From Zafaria ginkgonis (GTDB taxonomy: Bacteria > Actinomycetota > Actinomycetes > Actinomycetales > Micrococcaceae), in contig NZ_BAABEO010000009.1 in NCBI RefSeq assembly GCF_039540195.1, forward strand, positions 62,001 through 126,000: a DNA stretch of 64,000 nt. Reading direction: 5' to 3'. Position numbers and translations under genes: made by a program. Shown one piece after another: positions 39,059-47,426 of the stretch. Within the stretch, counting starts at the first letter, position 1. Each line of letters opens with the position of its first letter. The notes beneath the pieces are model-generated. The model did no database searches, was not told where the DNA came from, and saw only the letters and a list, made by a program, of their open reading frames with translations.

Positions 39059-40239
39059 GCGCCAACTCTCAGGCCGCGGACCGGATCGCCGGCGTCGAAC
39101 CGGTTTGGACGGGCATGGTGCCGCTGGCACGGGTGCTTGCCGCCGCGGGCCGCCCGGAGCGGACCTTGCTGCACGCCGGCCCGCCGTTCAGCACCCGCAG
39201 CGCCGTGCCGCAGCCGGTGCGCAACTCCGCGGTTCAGGCCATCCGCTTCGAAGGCTGGGCGGACGACGACGGCGCTGCGGCGGCGCTGTTCGACTCCGGC
39301 GCGGTCGGCTTCGAGCCGGCGCAGGACAACGACTGCCTGGTGCCGCTCGCCGGCGTGGTCTCCCCATCCATGCAGCTTCACGCCGTCACGGATCCGGCCA
39401 TCGGGTGCGTGCAATACGCGGTGCTGAACGAGGGAATGCGCCACTGCCTGCGCGTGGGCGTCGTCGAGCCGGGACTGGCGGAGCATCAGCGCTGGCTGCA
39501 TGGGCCGTTCGCTGCCTGGCTGGCGGAGCGGCTGGCAGCGAACGGGCCGCTCCCGCTGCTGCCGCTGCTGGCCCGGTCCCTGGCGGAAGGCGACGACGGA
39601 CACAACCGCACCATGGCCGGCAGTGCGCTGGCCGCCGCCTGGCTGCTTCAGGACGATGGTTCCGCGTTCGGTCCCGAGGCCGAGCAGTTCCTGGACGGTT
39701 GCCCGCCGTTCGCGCTGAACCTGTGGATGGCCGCGGCGGCACTGTCCCTGCGGGCGGCGGAGGGGGTGCCAGGTTCCGATGCCGTGACACGCGTAGGCGG
39801 AAACGGCGTCGATTTCGGCTTCCAAACGGCGTCCGAGCCCGGGCGCTGGCGGACGGTGGCCGGGACGCCGCCACGAGGACCGGTCGCCGATCGGTACCGG
39901 GGACTGCCGGTCCTCGGGGCCATCGGGGACAGCGCCGTCGTCGACTTCTTCGGGCTGGGCGGCGCCGCGCTGGCCCATGCGCCGCTGACGTTGGAAGGTC
40001 TCGGCGGCTTCGTGCCCGCCGGCGCGCTCGAGCGTCCCCGGGCGCTGATGGAGGCCGATCATCCCCGGCTGCCAATCCGCACCGGAACCTCCGCCGCGCG
40101 CATCGTTGGGGCGGGTGTCTCGCCGGTGGTGCTGCTGGGCATGATCGAAGGCCGGGGGCTCGAAGGACGGATCGGCGGGGGAGCCTTCGAGCCGCCGGTG
40201 AAGGCCTTTGAGTATGCCCTGAGTGAACGGGTGTCCTGA
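39055..40239 (+). CDS. DUF1116 (YlbE-like) protein
   Basis: 394 aa, recognised as DUF1116 from LLHAGPPFS near 39, the AVQAIRFEGWADDD and PLAGVVSPSMQL blocks, LNEGMRHCLRVGV near 125, DGHNRTMAGSALA near 180 and GVDFGFQ near 245. E. coli YlbE belongs here and is encoded with FdrA and YlbF in the allantoin/oxamate carbamoyltransferase locus. No FdrA or YlbF partner is present in this window. Starts with GTG overlapping the preceding stop. A carbamoyl- or amide-related step would fit the divergent amidase, but that is inference. Confidence 0.75.
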   Translation: MSANSQAADRIAGVEPVWTGMVPLARVLAAAGRPERTLLHAGPPFSTRSAVPQPVRNSAVQAIRFEGWADDDGAAAALFDSGAVGFEPAQDNDCLVPLAGVVSPSMQLHAVTDPAIGCVQYAVLNEGMRHCLRVGVVEPGLAEHQRWLHGPFAAWLAERLAANGPLPLLPLLARSLAEGDDGHNRTMAGSALAAAWLLQDDGSAFGPEAEQFLDGCPPFALNLWMAAAALSLRAAEGVPGSDAVTRVGGNGVDFGFQTASEPGRWRTVAGTPPRGPVADRYRGLPVLGAIGDSAVVDFFGLGGAALAHAPLTLEGLGGFVPAGALERPRALMEADHPRLPIRTGTSAARIVGAGVSPVVLLGMIEGRGLEGRIGGGAFEPPVKAFEYALSERVS

Positions 40240-40258
40240 GCCGCATTCCTGCAATCGG

Positions 40259-40294
40259 CCGGTCCTGGACCTTGCTCCGTGACTCCAGGGCCGG
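40259..40294 (+). terminator. Terminator of the Rieske operon
   Basis: CCGGTCCTGGA (40259-40269) pairs with TCCAGGGCCGG (40284-40294) allowing one G-T pair, 20 bp after the DUF1116 stop. The T-run is weak. Confidence 0.5.
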
Positions 40295-40366
40295 TCCCCG
40301 CGGCTTAGGGGCGGGCAGGCGTTATGCTGAAGCGAACACTGGCGAACAGCGCTCCGGGGAGGGAAC

Positions 40367-41044
40367 ATGGCGGAAGCCCAGCCGAATCATGCCGAACTAC
40401 AGCCCGCTCCGGGTCCGGACGTGGCAGCCCCTCCGGAGGGCCACGGCGACGTGGGTGTCCGGATCCGTGCAGCCCGCGCGGAGCGGGGCTTGACCCTGCG
40501 TGAGTTGGCCCGGCGCCTGGGAGTCTCGGCCGGGCACATTTCCCAGGTCGAACGCGGGCTGGTCAAGCCGTCCATTTCGCTGGTTTATTCGATTGCCGAT
40601 GTCCTTGCCGTGGGTGTGGGTGACTTGTTCAGCAACAACATCGGGGCGGGAACCCCCGACATCGGGATTGTCCGGACGCCGGGGGAGGACCGGTACGTGA
40701 CCCGGGGTGCGGAGCGGCGCACCATCAATCTGGAGACCGGCGTCCGTTGGGAACTGCTCACCCCCACCACCCGCGAACCCGTGGACTTCCGGGAGATTGT
40801 CTATGCGGCGGGCAGCGGCTCGACCCAGCCGGGGAACTTTGTGCGCCACAGTGGCCGGGAATACGGGCTGGTGCTCTCCGGGCGCCTTCGCGTGCAGCTG
40901 GAGTTCGACGAGTACGAGCTCGGCCCTGGGGACAGCATTGCCTTCGAGTCGGCGGTGCCGCACCGCTTCTGGAACGACGGCCCGGACACCGTCAAGGCAG
41001 TCTGGTGCACCCTGACGGCCTCGGAGGACGCAGGCGTTCCCTAG
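40367..41044 (+). CDS. XRE-family regulator with C-terminal cupin sensor
   Basis: 225 aa: a disordered N-terminus (1-28), a helix-turn-helix of the Cro/C1 type (about 29-85, GLTLRELARRLGVSAGHISQVERG), and a cupin (about 145-215, NFVRHSGREYGLVLSGRLRV). This layout is typical of PuuR/SutR-type regulators sensing small metabolites. GGGAGGGAAC precedes the ATG. It directly follows the Rieske operon and is the nearest candidate for binding the palindrome at 36156-36172. Effector unknown. Confidence 0.88.
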   Translation: MAEAQPNHAELQPAPGPDVAAPPEGHGDVGVRIRAARAERGLTLRELARRLGVSAGHISQVERGLVKPSISLVYSIADVLAVGVGDLFSNNIGAGTPDIGIVRTPGEDRYVTRGAERRTINLETGVRWELLTPTTREPVDFREIVYAAGSGSTQPGNFVRHSGREYGLVLSGRLRVQLEFDEYELGPGDSIAFESAVPHRFWNDGPDTVKAVWCTLTASEDAGVP

Positions 41045-41273
41045 CCGCTGCTTCCACGGCGTGAAGATGCCCGAACCCCTGTTGATGGGGATTGCCGGCC
41101 TTCGCCAGCCCACGTGCGTGGCCGCCGGCATGGTGGCATCGGACGCGCACCACGCATTGTCCCGATCACGCGCAGGGGCCACCATGGTGGTGTCCCGGCT
41201 TCGCGCTTTCGGGGTTGCGCGGGCCAGGGCTTGAAACCAGGACCTTGAAGCCTGCGCAGAGTGAGGGAACCCC

Positions 41274-42941
41274 ATGGCCAGCTCCGCTACCCCGGACCGC
41301 CGGACACTGCTGAAGACGATCGGGGCCGGGGCGGCCGGGGTCGCGCTCGTGATGCCGCTGGCCGGCTGCCGGACCGGACCGGCTTCCGCCGTCGGGTCCT
41401 CTGCCGCCTCCACCGGCGCCGCGCCGCCGTCGCCGTCGTCGCTCCCGTCCGCCCCGGAAGCGCAGGTCCCGCCGCTGCTGGACCGCGCCAAGGTGGACAA
41501 CGCCCTGTCCCGGCTGGACGGCTCGGTCCGCCACGCGATGGAGCAGACCGGCGTGCCCGGCATCGCCGTGGCCGTGGTCTACCACGACGAGGTGCTGCAT
41601 GCGCAGGGGTACGGGGTGCGGAAGGTCGGCGAAGCCGCCACGGTGGACGCCGACACCGTGTTCCAGCTGGCCTCGGTGTCCAAGCCCCTGGCCTCCACGG
41701 TGGTGGCCGGGGTGGTGGGACGCGGCAAGGCCCGGTGGACCGACCCGGTGATCGGCCACAATCCGGCCTTCGCGCTCAAGGACCCCTACGTGTCCCAGAA
41801 CGCCACGTTCGAGGACCTCATGTCCCACCGCAGCGGACTGCACACCGGAGCCGGGGACCTGCTCGAGGACCTCGGCTTCGACCGCGACTACATCCTGGCC
41901 CACCTGAACCAGCAGCCGCTGGATCCGTTCCGCGACACCTACAACTACAGCAACTTCGGCTACACCGAGGGCGGGCAGGCCGCGGCCGACGCCATGGGCA
42001 TGGCGTGGGAGGACCTGGCCGAGGAGATCCTTTTCAAGCCCTTGGGCATGGCCTCCTCCACCTACCGCCACGCGGACTATGAAAAGGCCTCCAACAAGGC
42101 CCTCATCCACGTGCCGGTGGGAAACCGGAAGTGGGAGGCCAAGTACGTGCGCGACGCCGACGCGGAGGCACCCGCCGGCGGCGCCAGTTCCTCGGTGCGC
42201 GACCTGGCCCAGTGGATCCGCCTGCAGCTGGCCAACGGGCGGCACGACGGGCGGCAGCTCATCGACGAGCAGGCCCTGCTGACCACCCACGTGCCGGAGT
42301 CGGTCATGGGGCCGCCGCCCACGCCGGCGGCCCGCACCCAGTTCTACGGCCTGGGCTGGAACGTGACCTACGACGCCCAGGCCCGGCTGCAGCTGGGCCA
42401 CTCCGGGGCCTTCAACCTCGGAGCCGCGACCGTGGTGATGATGCTCCCGGGCGAGCAGTTGGGCATCGTGGTCCTGACCAACGGGCGGCCGCAGGGCATC
42501 CCCGAGGCGATCGCCGCGGAGTTCTTCGACACGGCGCAGAACGGGGCGCCCACGGTGGACTGGCTCGTGTTCACCGCCGCGGTGTTCCGGCAGATCGAGG
42601 ACGCCGACGCGCCGGCCGCGGACTATTCGAAGGTCCCGGCCGCTCCCCGGCCGGCGCGGTCCCTGGACACCTACACGGGCACGTACGCCAACTCCTACTA
42701 CGGCCCGCTGGTGGTCGCCACGGAGCAGGGGCGCCTGGCCATGACCATGGGGCCGGAAGGGCGCCAGACCACCTTCGGGCTGACCCATTTCGACGGCGAC
42801 ACCTTCAGCTTCGAGACCATCGGCGAGAACGCCAACGGCCTGGCCGGGGCGATCTTCGCTCCCGGCTCCGGCGGCCAGGCAGGCAGTGTCCGGCTGGATT
42901 TCTACGACACCACCGGGCTGGGAACCTTCACCCGGAGCTAG
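41274..42941 (+). CDS. Secreted serine hydrolase of the beta-lactamase/PBP4* family (Tat lipoprotein)
   Basis: 555 aa. The N-terminus has a twin-arginine motif (DRRTLLK) and a lipobox-like LAGC (C32), so it is likely exported folded and lipid-anchored. Catalytic S134-V-S-K137 (SxxK), a YSN motif in TYNYSNFGY near 225 and HSG near 375 match class C beta-lactamase-like esterases and D-Ala-D-Ala peptidases. An additional C-terminal domain (about 455-555) is present. The family includes esterases, amidases and penicillin-binding enzymes, so drug resistance is not implied. Single gene. Confidence 0.85.
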   Translation: MASSATPDRRTLLKTIGAGAAGVALVMPLAGCRTGPASAVGSSAASTGAAPPSPSSLPSAPEAQVPPLLDRAKVDNALSRLDGSVRHAMEQTGVPGIAVAVVYHDEVLHAQGYGVRKVGEAATVDADTVFQLASVSKPLASTVVAGVVGRGKARWTDPVIGHNPAFALKDPYVSQNATFEDLMSHRSGLHTGAGDLLEDLGFDRDYILAHLNQQPLDPFRDTYNYSNFGYTEGGQAAADAMGMAWEDLAEEILFKPLGMASSTYRHADYEKASNKALIHVPVGNRKWEAKYVRDADAEAPAGGASSSVRDLAQWIRLQLANGRHDGRQLIDEQALLTTHVPESVMGPPPTPAARTQFYGLGWNVTYDAQARLQLGHSGAFNLGAATVVMMLPGEQLGIVVLTNGRPQGIPEAIAAEFFDTAQNGAPTVDWLVFTAAVFRQIEDADAPAADYSKVPAAPRPARSLDTYTGTYANSYYGPLVVATEQGRLAMTMGPEGRQTTFGLTHFDGDTFSFETIGENANGLAGAIFAPGSGGQAGSVRLDFYDTTGLGTFTRS

Positions 42942-43054
42942 GCGTACTGATTGGGGCGCCGCCCCCGCCGGATCCCTTGACGCGGCCGGACGGCCGGGGT
43001 GCACTGTAGGCGGTGCCCGGCGTCGAACCATAGCGATGAAGGCAGGAAGATGAC

Positions 43055-44245
43055 ATGGCGGACTATTACCAGGTGCTGGTGATCGGCGGCGGGAACGCCG
43101 GCATTTCGCTGGCCGCGCGGCTGCACCGCTACAAGGTCGCGGACATCGGGCTCATCGAGCCACGCCCCGTCCATTACTTCCAGCCGCTGTTTTCCCATAT
43201 CGGCGGCGGCGCCGCCCGCATGAGCGAGGCCGTGCGGGCGCAGGCCCAGGTCATGCCGCGGGAGGTCGAATGGATCCGCGGGGAGGCGGCGGACATCCGG
43301 CCCGAGGAAAACGCCGTGCTGCTGGCGGACGGACGCCGGATCGGTTACGGCCAGCTGGTCGTGTGCCCGGGCCTGCAGCTCGACTGGGACGGGGTCCCGG
43401 GGCTGGCCGAGGCCATGGCTTCGCCGCAGGTGACGTCCAACTACGACCCGGCGATGCCGGAGAAGACCTGGAAGCTGGTGTGCTCCCTGCGTTCGGGGAC
43501 GGCAGTATTCACCCAGCCCCCCGAACCGGCCAAATGCGCCGGCGTCGCCCAGAAGATCGCCTACCTGGCCTGCGACTACTGGCGGGAGCAGGGCGTCCTG
43601 GAAGACATCCGGGTGGTCCTCGTGGTGCCCACGCCGACGGTGTTCGGCGTCAAGGAGGTGGACGCGGCGCTTCGGGCCAAGATCGCCGAGTACGGCATCG
43701 AACTATGCACCTCCACGACCCTGGCCGGCGTGGACGCTGCGCGGCGCGCGGTGGCCTTGGCTGGCCCGGACGGGACTCGGGAGCTCACCTTCAACCTGCT
43801 CCACGCGGTGCCTCCGCAGTCCGCGCCGGACTGGCTGAAAGACACGCCGCTGCCGGCCGCCGGCGACGCCGGCGGATTCGTTGAGGTGGATCCGGAGCTG
43901 CTGCGGCACCGGCGATACGGCAACGTGTGGTCGCTGGGGGATGCCGCCGCGACCCTGAACTACAAGAGCGGCGGGGCGCTGCGCAAACAGGTGAAGGTGC
44001 TGGCGCGGAACCTCGCGGCCGTGGTGGGCGGGAGAGAGCCTAGGGAGCGCTACAACCACTACGGCGTCTGTCCCATCGCCCTGACCCGGCATACCCTCCT
44101 GTTCGCCGAGTTCGACCATCAGTACCGGCCCATGCCGACCTTCCCGCGGCTGGACCCGGCGAAGGAGCGCCGCTGGGCCTGGGTGCTGGACCGGTGGATC
44201 TTCCCGCAGATCTACTGGCACCTGATCCTCAAGGGAAGGGCGTAA
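43055..44245 (+). CDS. Sulfide:quinone oxidoreductase-like flavoprotein
   Basis: 396-aa FAD/NAD-fold protein. VLVIGGGNAGISLAARL binds FAD, TQPPEPAKCAGVAQK holds the catalytic-type C161, and HYGVCPIAL with LLFAEFD near 345-360 matches the second SQR cysteine region. In SQRs these cysteines pass electrons from sulfide to quinone via FAD. The C-terminus WHLILKGRA looks like a membrane-docking end. GAAGGCAGGAAGATGAC precedes the ATG. It stands alone and may detoxify sulfide. Confidence 0.82.
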   Translation: MADYYQVLVIGGGNAGISLAARLHRYKVADIGLIEPRPVHYFQPLFSHIGGGAARMSEAVRAQAQVMPREVEWIRGEAADIRPEENAVLLADGRRIGYGQLVVCPGLQLDWDGVPGLAEAMASPQVTSNYDPAMPEKTWKLVCSLRSGTAVFTQPPEPAKCAGVAQKIAYLACDYWREQGVLEDIRVVLVVPTPTVFGVKEVDAALRAKIAEYGIELCTSTTLAGVDAARRAVALAGPDGTRELTFNLLHAVPPQSAPDWLKDTPLPAAGDAGGFVEVDPELLRHRRYGNVWSLGDAAATLNYKSGGALRKQVKVLARNLAAVVGGREPRERYNHYGVCPIALTRHTLLFAEFDHQYRPMPTFPRLDPAKERRWAWVLDRWIFPQIYWHLILKGRA

Positions 44246-44264
44246 TCCTCAAGGGAAGGGCGTA
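44225..44264 (+). repeat. 20-bp perfect tandem duplication across a stop codon
   Basis: ATCCTCAAGGGAAGGGCGTA is present twice head to tail (44225-44244, 44245-44264), the first copy encoding the last residues of the SQR-like protein. The TAA forms at the junction, so the duplication did not lengthen the protein. Confidence 0.92.
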
Positions 44265-44352
44265 GGTCCGGCGGTGCCGCGTTCCGCGCGGCCGATCGCA
44301 GGCCTATATGATCCGTGCCAGGCTGTTCGCGCGGACCATTGGCGGAGGAAAC

Positions 44353-45183
44353 ATGAGCATTTTTGACGAGCCGAAGATCGACTGCCACACGCATATCTTC
44401 GATCCCGTCAATTTCCCCTACGGGGAGTCCGTCGCATATCGCCCGGCTGGTCAGGAACTCGGTACGGTGGCCCAACTGCGGCAGGTGATGGAAACCTACG
44501 GCGTCCACCATGCGCTGCTGGTGCAGCCGAACTCCGGATACGGGCCCGACAATAGCTATATCCTCGATGCCATCAGGCATGGCGAGGGGCGTTTCAAGGG
44601 CATCGCCATCATTCCGAACGACGTCAGCCTCGACGATTTGAGGAAACTCAAGGACCAGGGAATCGTCGGCGCGGCGATCAACCCCACCTTCGACGGCTTG
44701 GACCACTACCGGAATGCGCGGGCGCTGATCGAGAAACTGGCCGAACTGGACATGTTCGCGAACATCCAGGTCCAGGACGACGACCTGCTGATGTTCATGC
44801 CCTGGCTCGAAGAGATCCCGGTCAACATCCTGATCGACCACTGCGGCCGCCCGACCCCCGGTGACAGCCTGGACCGTCCAGGCTTCCGGGCGCTGCTCAA
44901 CCTCGCCGGCACCGGCCGGGCGAGCATCAAGATTTCCGGCTATGCAAAGTTCTCCCACCAGCCCTACCCGTTCGAGGACGTCAGGCACCAGCTCCAGGTA
45001 CTGATTGACGCCTTCACGCCGCACAACTGCATTTGGGCATCCGACTGGCCGTTTCTGCGTGCACCACAGCGACAGGACTATGGGCCCTTGATGGCTTTGA
45101 CGGAGCAACTCTTCCCCAGCGAATCCGACCGGCGGGCCGTCCTGTGGGACACGCCGCGCCGCCTGCTCGGCTTCGGCCACTGA
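44353..45183 (+). CDS. Amidohydrolase family 2 (PDC hydrolase / LigI-like)
   Basis: 276-aa TIM-barrel metal hydrolase. H12 and H14 in CHTHIFDP, the later histidine in LIDHCGRP and aspartate in WASDWPF are the metal and catalytic residues of the amidohydrolase-2 family, which includes 2-pyrone-4,6-dicarboxylate lactonase and L-rhamnono/fucono-lactonases. It probably opens a lactone. GGAGGAAAC before ATG 44353 decides the start; an in-frame ATG 15 codons upstream lacks one. No co-directional partner nearby. Confidence 0.85.
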   Translation: MSIFDEPKIDCHTHIFDPVNFPYGESVAYRPAGQELGTVAQLRQVMETYGVHHALLVQPNSGYGPDNSYILDAIRHGEGRFKGIAIIPNDVSLDDLRKLKDQGIVGAAINPTFDGLDHYRNARALIEKLAELDMFANIQVQDDDLLMFMPWLEEIPVNILIDHCGRPTPGDSLDRPGFRALLNLAGTGRASIKISGYAKFSHQPYPFEDVRHQLQVLIDAFTPHNCIWASDWPFLRAPQRQDYGPLMALTEQLFPSESDRRAVLWDTPRRLLGFGH

Positions 45184-45260
45184 TCCCGGCCTTGCCGCGT
45201 ACCGCCCCGTGAAGTGCGTGCCGGCGGAGCACTGATCCTGCTGCCGTTTCCGCACCTTCG

Positions 45261-45284
45261 GCCGGTCCGGGTACCCGGACCGGC
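45261..45284. terminator. Bidirectional terminator between convergent genes
   Basis: A perfect 24-bp palindrome (GCCGGTCCGGGT and its complement) in the 107-bp gap between the amidohydrolase and SRPBCC genes. It can fold on either transcript. Confidence 0.7.
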
Positions 45285-45290
45285 AGGGCC

Positions 45291-45803
45291 TTAGCCGGCG
45301 GCAACAAGCCGCAGGTAGGCCGGCTGCAGCGCCGGAAAGTAGTCCTCCCAGGCCACCGCCGAGGCTTCCCTGCCGGCGCGCGCCGCCTCCAGCCGGTCGA
45401 GGTAGTACTCCCATCCCGGCCCGATCGAGCCCACGTCGTCGGTGGGGTTCAGGCGCTGGCCGAAGGTGAGCGTCGTCGCGCCGCCGGCCTGCGCGAGTTC
45501 GAACCACAGGTGCCACGCGCCGCCTTCGACCGACGTGTGGCCGGCGAACCGCCGGGGTGCGTCGCATTCGAGGATCGTGTACTGCTCGGGCTGGGGATCC
45601 TCGGCCTCGGCTGTCATGAAGAACTGCACGCTCCCGCTCGAGGGATCCCCTTCCCAGCGTCCGATCCATCGCTCAAGCCGGTCGGAGTCGGTGAGGTCGC
45701 GCCACACGTCGGACGCCCGCCCCTCAAGGGTGCGGGTCAGCACCAGATGGGCTTCGCCGTCGATGTCGGTCACGGTGCCGGTGATCTCGGTGCGTTCGGT
45801 CAT
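45291..45803 (-). CDS. SRPBCC/AHSA1 domain protein
   Basis: 170-aa START-like domain of the AHSA1 subgroup: an early block (VLTRTLEGRASDVWRDLTD), the middle DAPRRFAGHTSVEGGAWHLWF and the final GWEYYLDRLEAA segment. These bind small hydrophobic ligands or assist other proteins; the function here is unknown. ATG 45803 is the start that begins at the domain; the frame upstream is arginine-rich low-complexity shadow. The ribosome site is weak. Confidence 0.8.
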   Translation of the reverse strand: MTERTEITGTVTDIDGEAHLVLTRTLEGRASDVWRDLTDSDRLERWIGRWEGDPSSGSVQFFMTAEAEDPQPEQYTILECDAPRRFAGHTSVEGGAWHLWFELAQAGGATTLTFGQRLNPTDDVGSIGPGWEYYLDRLEAARAGREASAVAWEDYFPALQPAYLRLVAAG

Positions 45804-45938
45804 GGCGCGTTCCACGGCTCCCGGTGGTCGGCGAGGCGCTGGCGGTCGGGTCCGACGCCGGCTGCCTCGGTGAGTGGGTCTTCCTCCGGGACCGTACCAG
45901 CCGGGGCCCGCCATGGCCATCGATTCGGCGGCGACTTC

Positions 45939-47279
45939 CTAGGAACGTTCGGCCATGCGGGCCGCCAGCAGCGCACCGACGCTGTAGGCCAGCGTGGCCC
46001 CGAGAACCAGGAGCAGCGGGGCGGTCCAACCGCCGGTGGCGGTGTTGAGCCAGCCGGCCGCCGGCGGCGCGCAGGTGGCGGTGAGGTAGGCGCTAACCTG
46101 GATGCGGGCGGAGGCGGAAGCCGTCTCGGCATTGCTGCGCATGACCATGGCCACGATCGAGAAGACGGCGGTGAATCCTCCGCCTTGGGCGATGCCCCCG
46201 GCGGCGGACCAGAGGGCATACGCCTCCGGCGCGGCGAGCAGGCCGATCGGCAGCACCACCCAGAAGAGCCCCACCAGCGCCGTCGGAACCCAGATCTTCG
46301 TGCGTGCCGCCAGCAGGGGCACCCCGAGGGCGCCGATGATGGCGAAGACCTGGAACAGCGAAGCGGTGGCGCCCGACTCGGCGGGGCCCAGCCCGCGCGT
46401 CTCGGACAGCAGCAGCGGCAGCCACGCCGTGGTGGCGTAGTAGGCGGCGGACTGGCCACTGAAGGCCAGCGCCAGCAGGACGGTGATCCGCCGGATGCGC
46501 GCGGTGTCCGTCCGCGCCGTCGCCCCGGGACCATCAGTCCTGGGTCCACCTGTACCGGGCCCGCCAGCGGCGGGGGCTCCCGCCGTCGGCCTCCGGTCCG
46601 CGGGAAGCGGGGACTCGGCGTCGGCCTGCTCCGTGGCGAGCGTGCCGGCGGCACGGCGGCGGGCGCGGGGCAGCCACCACGCCAGGCCTGCGGCGGTCAC
46701 GATTCCCCACGCGGCGATGGCCCACCGCCAGCCGAGCAGATCGGCGAGCGGCGGGGTGCCGAGCAGCACGGCCATGGATCCGACGTTCATGACCGCGGTG
46801 TACACCCCGGTGACCGCGGCGACCCGCCTCGGGGAAATGTCGCGGCGGATCAGCACCGGGACCGCGATGTTGCCCAGCGTGATGGCCGCGCCGATGATGA
46901 CGGTGCCGGCCAGCACGACGGCGGCCGGGCCGGCCGAACGGATGACGGTGCCGGCGAGCACCCCGGCCAGGCACAGCACGGCGGCCACCTCGGGGCCGAA
47001 GCGGCGGATGGTCCTGGTTGCCAGCGGGGTGGCCAGCGCGAAGAGCAGCACGGGCACGCCGGTCAGCAGGCCCGCGCCGACCGCCGAGAGCCCTGTGTCG
47101 GCCTTGATGTCGCCGATCACCGCGGTCGGCGCAATGATCGGCGCGCGCAGGCTCAGGGCCAGGACCACGATGCCGGCGACCACCCATGCGAGGGTCGGGG
47201 CGGATGCTGGATGGCGGGGCGAGGGGGCCTCCTCGGAAGCGGTGGGTGTCGGGGCCGGAACATTCGGCTTCACCAGCAC
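45939..47279 (-). CDS. MFS transporter of the CynX/NimT family
   Basis: 446 aa with two six-helix halves joined by a long Gly/Pro/Ala-rich loop at about 205-265. LRAPIIAPTAVIGDIKADTGLS near 45 and GNIAVPVLIRRD near 135 are CynX/NimT hallmarks. Members transport cyanate, 2-nitroimidazole and other small compounds; substrate unknown. Single gene, 135 bp upstream of the SRPBCC gene on the same strand. Confidence 0.85.
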   Translation of the reverse strand: MLVKPNVPAPTPTASEEAPSPRHPASAPTLAWVVAGIVVLALSLRAPIIAPTAVIGDIKADTGLSAVGAGLLTGVPVLLFALATPLATRTIRRFGPEVAAVLCLAGVLAGTVIRSAGPAAVVLAGTVIIGAAITLGNIAVPVLIRRDISPRRVAAVTGVYTAVMNVGSMAVLLGTPPLADLLGWRWAIAAWGIVTAAGLAWWLPRARRRAAGTLATEQADAESPLPADRRPTAGAPAAGGPGTGGPRTDGPGATARTDTARIRRITVLLALAFSGQSAAYYATTAWLPLLLSETRGLGPAESGATASLFQVFAIIGALGVPLLAARTKIWVPTALVGLFWVVLPIGLLAAPEAYALWSAAGGIAQGGGFTAVFSIVAMVMRSNAETASASARIQVSAYLTATCAPPAAGWLNTATGGWTAPLLLVLGATLAYSVGALLAARMAERS

Positions 47280-47366
47280 CCTACCCGGGGACGTCCCCGT
47301 CGGGGGTTGGCGAACAGGACGAGTGCCCCCTGTCCCCGCTGGACTGGGGAACCCTTAACGGCCCAA

Positions 47367-47400
47367 GGCCCCGCCGTTCCCGGTGGGGAGCGGCGGGGCC
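47367..47400. terminator. Hairpin between two transporter genes
   Basis: GGCCCCGCCGTTCCC (47367-47381) pairs with GGGGAGCGGCGGGGCC (47385-47400) with one wobble, just downstream of the amino-acid permease stop on the minus strand. Confidence 0.65.
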
Positions 47401-47426
47401 CTGAGTAAGGCAGCCAGTCGGGAAGG

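Noticed and set aside
41166..43031. 621-aa minus-strand open frame
   Set aside because: Antisense to the serine hydrolase gene, with His/Gly/Val/Arg-rich shadow composition and no motifs.
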